Part shown: piece by piece, positions 1-5,512 of the stretch
Layout: every line of letters starts with the position of its first letter
Numbering within the stretch: the first letter of the stretch is position 1
Position numbers and translations under genes: made by a program
Notes under the pieces: model-generated
What the model was told of the DNA's origin: nothing
The model's input: only the letters and a program-made list of their open reading frames with translations
Database searches by the model: none
NCBI GenBank assembly: GCA_944384865.1
Contig: CALWVC010000082.1
Location: forward strand, 1-6,517
Source of the DNA: an uncultured Clostridia bacterium
Lineage (GTDB): Bacteria > Bacillota > Clostridia > Oscillospirales > Acutalibacteraceae
Direction of reading: 5' to 3'
DNA length: 6,517 nt

Positions 1-32
1 CTGATCAATTCTTTTTTCGGATTGTGCGCCAA
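1..32 (-). CDS. possible start of a truncated leftward gene, product unknown
   Basis: Reading leftward, a TTG codon at 32-30 opens a frame that stays open to the window edge and would read M-A-H-N-P-K-K-E-L-I. It is preceded by a GGGAGG ribosome binding site (47-42) with a 9-base spacer, and by a leftward promoter ending at 64. That arrangement of promoter, short leader and Shine-Dalgarno is the reason for calling a gene. Only ten codons are visible, so no family can be recognised. The weak point is the non-ATG start; a start further left, outside the window, is possible. A second leftward frame through this region is also open but has no usable start. Confidence 0.35.
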   Translation of the reverse strand, partial: MAHNPKKELI

Positions 33-63
33 TGCCAGCGACCTCCCTTTTATAATCATTTGA

Positions 64-92
64 ATTATAACAGTTTCCGGTAGATATTGCAA
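64..92 (-). promoter_or_regulatory. leftward SigA-type promoter
   Basis: On the minus strand, TTGCAA (92-87) and a perfect TATAAT (69-64) are separated by exactly 17 bases. The -10 box is consensus and the -35 box matches 4 of 6 positions. Transcription would begin near 57, leaving about 10 bases before the GGGAGG site of the edge gene. The promoter is divergent from the rlmB promoter. Confidence 0.55.
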
Positions 93-243
93 TCAAAATT
101 ATCCGCCGGGCGTGCGTGCGCTGACCGATGCAGCGAACCTTTTCAGACTGCGGCGTTTGACGGTGGTCAGGCGTCTGTTCTGGGCAAAATCCACAGCATT
201 TGGCGATAAATTTATAAAAATTGATATTTTTAGATTTTACCTG
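93..243. other. divergent intergenic region with a GC-rich core, no gene seen
   Basis: This is the central part of the 334-base gap (33-366) between the edge gene and rlmB. Bases about 104-185 are much richer in GC than the AT-rich flanks. They contain inverted repeats: CGCTG (119-123) with CAGCG (131-135), and CTGACC (121-126) with GGTCAG (165-170). The two pairings overlap and exclude each other. A leftward frame is open across the region but lacks an ATG or a ribosome binding site. No tRNA or known riboswitch motif is recognisable. It may be upstream regulatory DNA or a small structured RNA; the sequence does not decide. Confidence 0.4.
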
Positions 244-272
244 TTTCAATTTTTGCGTGAAGATGTTATAAT
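244..272 (+). promoter_or_regulatory. extended -10 promoter of the rlmB operon
   Basis: TATAAT at 267-272 is a perfect -10 box and is preceded by TG at 264-265, giving the extended form TGnTATAAT. The best -35 candidate at 17-base spacing, TTTCAA (244-249), is weak, which is typical of extended -10 promoters. The start site would be near 279, giving a leader of roughly 88 bases to the chosen rlmB start. The upstream flank is AT-rich. This is the only good rightward promoter seen before rlmB and probably serves the following two genes too. Confidence 0.6.
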
Positions 273-302
273 AACAATAAATATGTAAAATCGCAGAATC
301 AA

Positions 303-346
303 CCGGAAAAAGTTGGTGAAATATGCGCCGCGGTTCCGGCTTTTTT
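303..346 (+). terminator. terminator-like element in the rlmB leader (possible attenuator)
   Basis: CCGGAA (303-308) can pair with TTCCGG (334-339), followed by C and six T residues (341-346). A competing smaller hairpin, GCCG (327-330) with CGGC (337-340), abuts the same T run. Either could act as an intrinsic terminator inside the leader, after the promoter and before the rlmB start. The long loop of the first and the 4-bp stem of the second make both weak. No T-box or known riboswitch sequence is recognisable upstream. It could be an attenuator or chance. Confidence 0.3.
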
Positions 347-366
347 ACGAAAGGATGGGCGTATCT

Positions 367-1119
367 ATGTCAAAGCCGGCAGCGACAGACAACCAGTTGA
401 TCGCCGGACGCAACGCGGTCACCGAGGCGATCCGTTCCGGGCGGGCGCTGGAATATCTGCTGGTGGCGAAGGGCGCCGGCGGTTCGGCGCGGGGCATTAT
501 GGCGCTGGCCAGACAGCAGGGAGTCCCGGTCAAGGAGCTGCCCAGAAAAACGCTGGATGAAAAGCTGCCGGGCATCAACCATCAGGGGGTGGCGGCGCTG
601 TGCAGCGCCGGGTCTTATGTTGATTTACAGGCGCTGATCGACCGGGCGAAGGCCGCGCCGGGCGGCGGGCTGCTGCTGGTGCTGGACAAGATTGAGGATC
701 CCCATAATCTGGGTGCGATCCTTCGAACGGCGGAGGCCTCCGGCGCAAGCGGCGTCGTTATTCCCAAACGGGGCGGCGTCGGACTGACTGCCACGGCAGT
801 CAAGGTGGCCAGCGGCGCGGCGGCATATCTGCCGGTGGCTCGGGTGTCTAATCTGGCGGCGGCCTGCGATACACTCAAGGAAAACGGTTTTTGGCTTTAC
901 GGCGCCGATATGGACGGCGAAGACCTGCGTCAGGTGCAGATGTCCGGCCTGGTGGCGCTGGTGATCGGCTCTGAGGGGTTTGGAATTTCCAGGCTGCTCA
1001 AAGAGCGGTGTGATTTTTTAATAAAAATTCCGATGTTCGGGCAGATCAATTCGCTGAACGCTTCGGTAGCGGCAGGAATCCTGCTTTATAAAGCGGCGTT
1101 GGACCGCGCGGCGCTTTAA
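367..1119 (+). CDS. rlmB: 23S rRNA (guanosine-2'-O)-methyltransferase RlmB/TrmH family
   Basis: This is a SPOUT-fold methyltransferase that transfers a methyl group from S-adenosylmethionine to a ribose 2'-O of RNA; RlmB modifies G2251 (E. coli numbering) of 23S rRNA. An N-terminal L30e-like RNA-binding domain (residues about 10-80, starting 'IAGRNAVTEAI') precedes the catalytic domain (about 103-250). All three SPOUT motifs are present: motif 1 'DPHNLGAILRTAEA' (111-124, with N114 and R120), motif 2 'IGSEGFGISR' (200-209, with E203), and motif 3 'IPMFGQINSLNASVAAG' (221-237). The 250-residue length is typical. The ATG at 367 is preferred because AAGGA (351-355) precedes it, though 11 bases away. 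ATG 355 has no spaced ribosome site, and the TTG at 313 would add atypical residues. It is followed 38 bases later by the ATPase-like gene. Assignment to RlmB rather than another TrmH subgroup rests on motif resemblance. Confidence 0.92.
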   Translation: MSKPAATDNQLIAGRNAVTEAIRSGRALEYLLVAKGAGGSARGIMALARQQGVPVKELPRKTLDEKLPGINHQGVAALCSAGSYVDLQALIDRAKAAPGGGLLLVLDKIEDPHNLGAILRTAEASGASGVVIPKRGGVGLTATAVKVASGAAAYLPVARVSNLAAACDTLKENGFWLYGADMDGEDLRQVQMSGLVALVIGSEGFGISRLLKERCDFLIKIPMFGQINSLNASVAAGILLYKAALDRAAL

Positions 1120-1135
1120 CGCCGGCAGATTTTTT
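1109..1135 (+). terminator. weak terminator-like hairpin overlapping the rlmB stop
   Basis: CGGCG (1109-1113) pairs with CGCCG (1120-1124) around a 6-base loop that contains the stop codon. Six T residues (1130-1135) follow after a 5-base gap. The short stem and the gap make it a poor terminator, and ribosomes ending rlmB would cover it. It could lower, rather than stop, transcription into the downstream genes. Confidence 0.25.
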
Positions 1136-1157
1136 GTGAAAGGACTGGTTTTCGGCT

Positions 1158-4148
1158 ATGGCAGATCAACAGGACAAGCTGTATCCAAACGCCCCCTTCT
1201 CGGTGGACGATATTTTAAATGAAGTGCGGCTGATGCGTCAGCAACAAAAAGAACATCCGTCTGCGCCCCCGGCGTTCGGGCAGCATGCGCTGACGCCAGA
1301 CGAAATCGTGAAAAGCGTACATAAATCCGACCGGCAGAATCTCCGGGCGGAGCATCAGCAAAACACAGGGCGTTCGCAGTCTGCTTCATCCCAGCCGGCG
1401 GCTGCGCCCCGCCGAGAGACGGCGGAAGATCGCACCATGGTGTTTGACCGCCCGCAAACAGCGGGTCATACCGCTGCGCAGGATACCAGAATGCAACAGC
1501 CAACCGCTGAGATTCCGGCGGTTCGGCCGGCTGATCCGGCCCCGGTGATCCGGTCGGCCTCTGACCGCCCGGCAGCCAAAGCGGCCGACATCTATTCTGA
1601 CACGGCCGTTCGGCACAAGCAGGAACCATCCATGCCGCAGCCGACCGTTGCCAAATCCGCTGCTCCGGCGGAACAGCCTGCCGCCTCAAAAGATATTTTG
1701 TCTGACTTTCTGTCAAAAACCACCGACAGCCACTATAAGCCCGGCGGTTCACAGGAGGCAAAAAAGCAGATTGATATGCTGTTTGGCGAAGAGGCGAGCG
1801 GCGATACGCTGGTAAATCCGTTTTCAAAAAAGCGCCGCCGTGCGCCGAATGTGTTGACGCCGGAGGAAATTTTGGGCTCTACGATGGAAATCAATGCCCT
1901 CAAAGAGCAACCGCCGGCAGAAGCATCCTCCCGTCCGGCAGCGCCGCAGCCTTCCGACGATATATCTGCGAATAAAGAAGAATTTTTTTCAAAAATTATA
2001 GATAAGGCTGCGCCGGAACAGGGCGTTCCCACGCAGCGTGAAACAGCAACGCCGGCGCGCCGGGATGTTTCGGCGCGTGCGCAAAACCAGGTTCCCCAGC
2101 AGCCGGAACAGCCGGTTCGTGTATCGCAACAGTCGGGGGATCTGCCGTTACAATCGCAGATTGCGCAGAAGCTGCGCGAGGCGGACGACGCTTTTTCGCT
2201 GGATATTTTAAGCGATGTGCAGCCGGAGCAGTCGACGGTGTCAGAGCCGCCTGCAGCGCAAACGCCGGCCGAACCGCAGCTGGCGGCGGTGGTGGCTAAG
2301 ACCCGGCCGTCTTCGCGGGTGCTGGACGCTCTGGACGTCAATGAGGACGCGCTGGTGGAGAAAATACAGCAGCAGGCGCAAAAAGAGGAAGAAGATACCG
2401 CTTTTGAAGCGGATGAGATCGACGATTATCGGACCATCAAAGACGCAGAGGCGGTGCGCCTGGATCTGGATTACCGCAGCGCGCAGCTTTCCCGCAAGCT
2501 GACCTTTACCGCCATTGCAACCGCGTTGCTGCTGGCGCTGACGCTGCTTCCTGCGGCGGGCGTGACGCTGCCGGATTTTATTTCACCGTCGGCCGGCACT
2601 TACGGTTATCTGATTCTTAACGCGCTGTTTTTTGCAGTGGTTCTGGCGACCAACCTGCCCGGTATTTTCCGGGGCTTTTTCAGCATCTTCCGGCTGCGTC
2701 CGGACGTGGATGCCGCCACCGGCGTAGCGGCGCTGGCTGCTACGGCGCATCTGGCTTATCTGTTTACCAATACGGAGCTTGCGTCTAACGGCGCGGTTTA
2801 TACTGCGGTGGCAGGCGTCGGGCTGGTATTGAATCTGATCGGGAAACAGGCGCTGTTATCCAGAGTAAAAGGCAATCTGAATCTGGTGGCGACCAACGGC
2901 GTCAAACAGAGCAGCTTTCTAGTAGACGGACAGCAGGCCGCGGCAATCGCCGGGGAGGATGAGCTGGGCGTGCCGGTATTGTGCTGCCGGAAGAGCGTAA
3001 TCAACCTGCGCAATTATCTGCACAATTCATTTTGCGAGGATCCGTCGGATAAAGTGGCTCAGACGCTGTCTCCCATTGGTCTGGCGGCTGCGCTGATCGT
3101 GTTTTTTGTAAGCTGGCTGGTAACGGCTGATCTTCCTGCGGCGGTGGGTTATCTGGCGGCGATTGCGGCGGTGGCCGTTCCGTCGGCGTCGCTGCTTTCG
3201 ACCAATGTCCCGCTGCTGCGCGCGACCAGGCGGTTACGGGAGCTGGGCGGTATATTGTCCGGCTATAACGCGGTGGATACCTTTTCACAGACCGATTGCG
3301 TGGTGTTAGACAGCGAAGACATGTTCCCTGCCGGTTCCATTGATTTGGTGAGCCTGAAGGCGCTGGGCGGCGCGCAGGTAGACAATGTGATTCTTTATGC
3401 TGCGGCGCTGACCATTTCAGCGGGCGGCTGTCTGGCCGATGTATTCGACCGGATGATCGAGGGCCGGCGTAAGCTGTTGCCCCCTGCACATGACATTTTA
3501 TATACCGATGGCGCAGGCATCACCGGAACCGTCAGCGGCAGGCAGGTGCAGATCGGCAACCGCACGCTTTTGGAAAATGCCGGTGTGTTTGAGTTGCCAG
3601 ACCCCGAATTTGAGCGCAAACTGCTGCGCAGCGGCAACCATCCGCTGTATCTGGCGGTAGACGGCGAACTGGCCGGGCTGTTTATCTTAAAATATACAAC
3701 GCCGGACGATGAACTGGTAGAGCGGATCGGCGGCCTGGTAGACGCCGGCGTCGGCATTTATATCAAGACCAACGACCCGAACATCACAGAAAAGCTGATC
3801 GCCAATTTGTTTTATATACCGGCAGAATCGGTGGCAATTCTGCCCGCCGACGCGGTAGAGGCTTATAATGCCGTTACCGTGCCCAGTGAAAACGGCAGTT
3901 CGCTGTTGGCAGATCAAAACTCTGCCGCGGCTTTCGCCGCATCTATCACGGCGTGTAAAAAGCTGCGCAGAAAGATGGTGCTGGGGATCGTGGTGCAGAC
4001 GATCTGCACTGTTTTGGCGTTGCTGGCTGCGCTGTTTTTCGCATTTACCGGCGGCGCCGGTTGGCTGCAGCCGCACTGGCTGCTGGCCTATCTGCTTGGC
4101 AGCGCGGCGCTGGTGCTGCTTTTGCCGGCCTTTATACGGATCAGATAA
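1158..4148 (+). CDS. P1B-type ATPase-like membrane protein with degenerate catalytic motifs and long disordered N-terminus
   Basis: Residues 1-445 are hydrophilic, rich in P, A, Q, S and E, and look disordered. They carry short motifs FSVDDIL (14-20), LTPDEIV (45-51), KDILSDFL (178-185), LTPEEIL (233-239) and LDILSDV (348-354). Eight membrane segments follow, near 447-465, 482-503, 517-537, 545-563, 637-656, 660-685, 938-961 and 972-992. A small loop (about 564-636) and a large one (about 687-935) sit where the actuator and the phosphorylation/nucleotide domains of copper-type P1B ATPases lie. The 'GAGITGTVSGRQVQIGNRTLL' stretch begins at G785 and resembles the nucleotide-domain GxG region. 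Catalysis looks lost: CPC is V674-P-S676; DKTGT keeps only D718 (then S-E-D-M); TGDN is T871-N-D-P; the SEHP histidine is missing; no GDGxND precedes the seventh span. Metal transport is therefore unlikely, and a scaffold or sensing role is inference. The ATG follows AAAGGA (1139-1144) by 13 bases, a long spacing. It precedes the LCP-like gene by 27 bases. Confidence 0.8.
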   Translation: MADQQDKLYPNAPFSVDDILNEVRLMRQQQKEHPSAPPAFGQHALTPDEIVKSVHKSDRQNLRAEHQQNTGRSQSASSQPAAAPRRETAEDRTMVFDRPQTAGHTAAQDTRMQQPTAEIPAVRPADPAPVIRSASDRPAAKAADIYSDTAVRHKQEPSMPQPTVAKSAAPAEQPAASKDILSDFLSKTTDSHYKPGGSQEAKKQIDMLFGEEASGDTLVNPFSKKRRRAPNVLTPEEILGSTMEINALKEQPPAEASSRPAAPQPSDDISANKEEFFSKIIDKAAPEQGVPTQRETATPARRDVSARAQNQVPQQPEQPVRVSQQSGDLPLQSQIAQKLREADDAFSLDILSDVQPEQSTVSEPPAAQTPAEPQLAAVVAKTRPSSRVLDALDVNEDALVEKIQQQAQKEEEDTAFEADEIDDYRTIKDAEAVRLDLDYRSAQLSRKLTFTAIATALLLALTLLPAAGVTLPDFISPSAGTYGYLILNALFFAVVLATNLPGIFRGFFSIFRLRPDVDAATGVAALAATAHLAYLFTNTELASNGAVYTAVAGVGLVLNLIGKQALLSRVKGNLNLVATNGVKQSSFLVDGQQAAAIAGEDELGVPVLCCRKSVINLRNYLHNSFCEDPSDKVAQTLSPIGLAAALIVFFVSWLVTADLPAAVGYLAAIAAVAVPSASLLSTNVPLLRATRRLRELGGILSGYNAVDTFSQTDCVVLDSEDMFPAGSIDLVSLKALGGAQVDNVILYAAALTISAGGCLADVFDRMIEGRRKLLPPAHDILYTDGAGITGTVSGRQVQIGNRTLLENAGVFELPDPEFERKLLRSGNHPLYLAVDGELAGLFILKYTTPDDELVERIGGLVDAGVGIYIKTNDPNITEKLIANLFYIPAESVAILPADAVEAYNAVTVPSENGSSLLADQNSAAAFAASITACKKLRRKMVLGIVVQTICTVLALLAALFFAFTGGAGWLQPHWLLAYLLGSAALVLLLPAFIRIR

Positions 4149-4175
4149 TTCAAACAGTTCGGAGGGAACGATTGG

Positions 4176-5081
4176 ATGCCGACACAACCGCAAAAACATC
4201 ATGCCGATTATGTACAGAAACGCCGGCGTGGTCTGAAAATAACCAAACGGCTGATCATTTTGGTTTGGCTGCTGTTGCTCGTGCTGCTGGGGCTTGGAGC
4301 CTGGGCGGTCGTTGCGCAGATTACTGCCATTGATCAGAACAACCAGCATCTCACACAGCCGCAGGCAGAACCCTTCAGACCCAATGTGCTGCTGATTTTG
4401 GAGGATGACGTCGATGATGCGGCGCGTTATATTTTCACATTGCTGCGCTTCAATACTGAAAGCGGCGTGATTTCGACGGCGGTATTGCCGGAAAATATGG
4501 ATATGCTGGCGGGCCAGAAGCAGGCGACTTTACAGCAGCAGTTTGCCTATGGCGGCGCGCAGCAAGCGAAACTGGCGGTGGAAACAACCTTTTCGATTGC
4601 AATCGACCGATATTTTTGTTGCAGCTTTTCCACGCTGGAGTCGTTGCTGGACGAGCTGGGTGCGGTGGAATTTACCGTGCCGGAGGATTTATATGATCGA
4701 AATGAGGACGGAACGGTGTTGTGCGACCTGACAGCCGGCGAACAGTCGTTGAACAGCCAGCAGGTATTGCAATTTTTGCGCTATGCGGGATGGAGCAGCG
4801 AGACCCAGGCGTCTGAACAGCGGGGCGCGCTGGCCGGCGCACTGATTAACCATTCGGCAACGGCTGCGGTGCAGCAACAGATGGCCGGGCTGTATGAGCA
4901 GATTGTCAACAGTGCGCAAACAGACGTGTCTCTGGTGGATCTGAACCGACTGTCCGGGCAATACGGCGTCTTTACCGGCGGCGCGCCTGCAAAAGTGATC
5001 ACTGTTACCGGATCTGCGGCAGACGGGAAGTTTACACCCGACGATACCGCAAAAACAGCGGTTTTAGAGCAATTTAAATAA
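4176..5081 (+). CDS. LCP (LytR-CpsA-Psr)-like membrane-anchored protein, active-site residues mostly replaced
   Basis: A basic cytoplasmic tail (1-24, with KRRR and KR) and one membrane span (about 25-48) are followed by an outer domain. LCP enzymes transfer undecaprenyl-linked polymers such as teichoic acids to peptidoglycan. The LCP pattern runs from N70 to about residue 222: 'NVLLILEDD', 'TAVLPENMDM' in place of the usual IPRDT segment, 'FAYGG' (123-127), 'IDRYFCCSF' (143-151), 'LLDELGAVEFTVPEDLYDRNEDG' region (157-179), and 'LTAGEQSLNSQQVLQFLRY' (185-203). The GRSD-type motif is D81-A-A-R84, the IPRD pair is E106-N107, and in the GRxxRQ-type segment only R216 of the two arginines remains. 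R202 is kept. Since these residues bind pyrophosphate and metal in characterised enzymes, the protein may be inactive or may bind a ligand without transfer. Residues 223-301 match nothing I recognise. GGAGGG (4161-4166) lies 9 bases before the ATG. It is probably co-transcribed with the upstream gene. Confidence 0.75.
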   Translation: MPTQPQKHHADYVQKRRRGLKITKRLIILVWLLLLVLLGLGAWAVVAQITAIDQNNQHLTQPQAEPFRPNVLLILEDDVDDAARYIFTLLRFNTESGVISTAVLPENMDMLAGQKQATLQQQFAYGGAQQAKLAVETTFSIAIDRYFCCSFSTLESLLDELGAVEFTVPEDLYDRNEDGTVLCDLTAGEQSLNSQQVLQFLRYAGWSSETQASEQRGALAGALINHSATAAVQQQMAGLYEQIVNSAQTDVSLVDLNRLSGQYGVFTGGAPAKVITVTGSAADGKFTPDDTAKTAVLEQFK

Positions 5082-5087
5082 ATTCGG

Positions 5088-5116
5088 TTGACTTTATCAA
5101 ATAAAAAGGGTATCAT
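5088..5116 (+). promoter_or_regulatory. SigA-type promoter for the small cysteine-rich protein gene
   Basis: TTGACT (5088-5093) and TATCAT (5111-5116) are separated by 17 bases, each one mismatch from consensus. A perfect TATAAT at 5116-5121 overlaps the end of the -10 box but would sit 22 bases from the -35. The promoter begins seven bases after the LCP-like stop codon, so the next gene can be expressed independently of the upstream unit. Confidence 0.65.
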
Positions 5117-5144
5117 ATAATAGAATCATTTTCAGGAGGTATGG

Positions 5145-5396
5145 ATGATGGATAAAAAATCAGCTTCTTTTGCGGTGATCGTTTTAAGCGTGATCGCGGC
5201 GATGGCCGCCGTTGGGACGGCGATTTACTTTGCAACGAAGTTTTTATGCAAAAAGCAGCAACCCTGCTGCGACTATTTGGAATATGACGATTTTGACGAT
5301 GATGCATTCTGTGAAGACGAACCCTGCGAATGTGGCTGTGACAGTGATAACACGCAGGAGGAGCAAATGCAAAACCAAGAGCAGTCTGCTGAATAA
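5145..5396 (+). CDS. small single-span membrane protein with acidic, cysteine-rich tail, function unknown
   Basis: I do not recognise a family. The 83 residues form a short N-terminus with two lysines, one hydrophobic span (about 9-31), a basic K-F-L-C-K-K junction, and a tail that is strongly acidic (DYLEYDDFDDDAF, 43-55) and rich in cysteine (35, 41, 42, 56, 61, 63, 65). It ends in a polar Q/E-rich stretch. There is no lipobox, so C35 is unlikely to be lipidated. The spaced cysteines in a C-E-C-G-C context could bind metal or form disulfides; this is inference. Topology is uncertain, with positive charge on both sides of the span. AGGAGG (5134-5139) lies 5 bases from ATG 5145 and 8 from ATG 5148, so either methionine may start the protein. 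The out-of-frame ATG at 5141 gives only four codons. It has its own promoter and terminator. Confidence 0.8.
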   Translation: MMDKKSASFAVIVLSVIAAMAAVGTAIYFATKFLCKKQQPCCDYLEYDDFDDDAFCEDEPCECGCDSDNTQEEQMQNQEQSAE

Positions 5397-5403
5397 ATAA
5401 ATC

Positions 5404-5443
5404 AAAAACCACCCGGAGCAATCGTTTCTTCGGGTGGTTTTTT
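5404..5443. terminator. strong bidirectional intrinsic terminator
   Basis: Bases 5404-5418 pair with 5428-5442 (15 pairs, one G-U) around a 9-base loop. The GC-rich core is ACCACCCG with CGGGTGGT. The rightward transcript ends in six T residues (5438-5443), some of them paired with the A run at 5404-5408. Leftward, the same A run supplies five U residues. It lies 7 bases after the small gene's stop and about 70 bases past the stop of the converging TVP38-family gene, so it can serve both. Confidence 0.9.
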
Positions 5444-5512
5444 GTGCGGATGCGGATGATGATATAGATTACGGCCTGGGGTAAAAAACAACGGATAGGG
5501 CCGGTCACATAA

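Noticed and set aside
1..240. Leftward frame open for about 80 codons across the left intergenic region
   Set aside because: It has no ATG or GTG start with a ribosome site, runs through the promoter, and its composition changes with the local GC content.
313..366. Longer rlmB version from the TTG at 313
   Set aside because: The extra 18 residues do not resemble the family N-terminus, no ribosome site precedes 313, and the terminator-like element would fall inside the coding sequence.
323..400. Possible leader peptide starting ATG at 323, overlapping the rlmB start out of frame
   Set aside because: Only a weak GGTG precedes it, no run of regulatory codons is visible, and it reads into rlmB for only a few codons before its stop.
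1156..1827. Leftward 223-codon frame opposite the disordered N-terminal coding region
   Set aside because: It is a by-product of GC-rich, stop-poor antisense sequence. No promoter or ribosome site, and the product is arginine/proline-rich without domain features.
3309..3311. Reading the large gene as an active copper or zinc exporter because D718 is at the phosphorylation position
   Set aside because: The flanking KTGT, the CPC metal site, the TGD glycine, the SEHP histidine and GDGxND are all missing, so pumping is not supported.
3687..4349. Leftward 220-codon frame spanning the ATPase-like/LCP-like junction
   Set aside because: It crosses two well-supported genes antisense, has no initiation signals, and is Q/R-rich without recognisable motifs.
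4176..5081. Annotating the LCP-like gene as a LytR transcriptional regulator
   Set aside because: It has a membrane anchor and an extracytoplasmic domain with no DNA-binding motif; the regulator name is a historical label for LCP proteins.
5450..5470. Short GCGGAT/GATGAT repeats after the terminator
   Set aside because: Only two imperfect units in non-coding sequence between converging genes; nothing suggests function.
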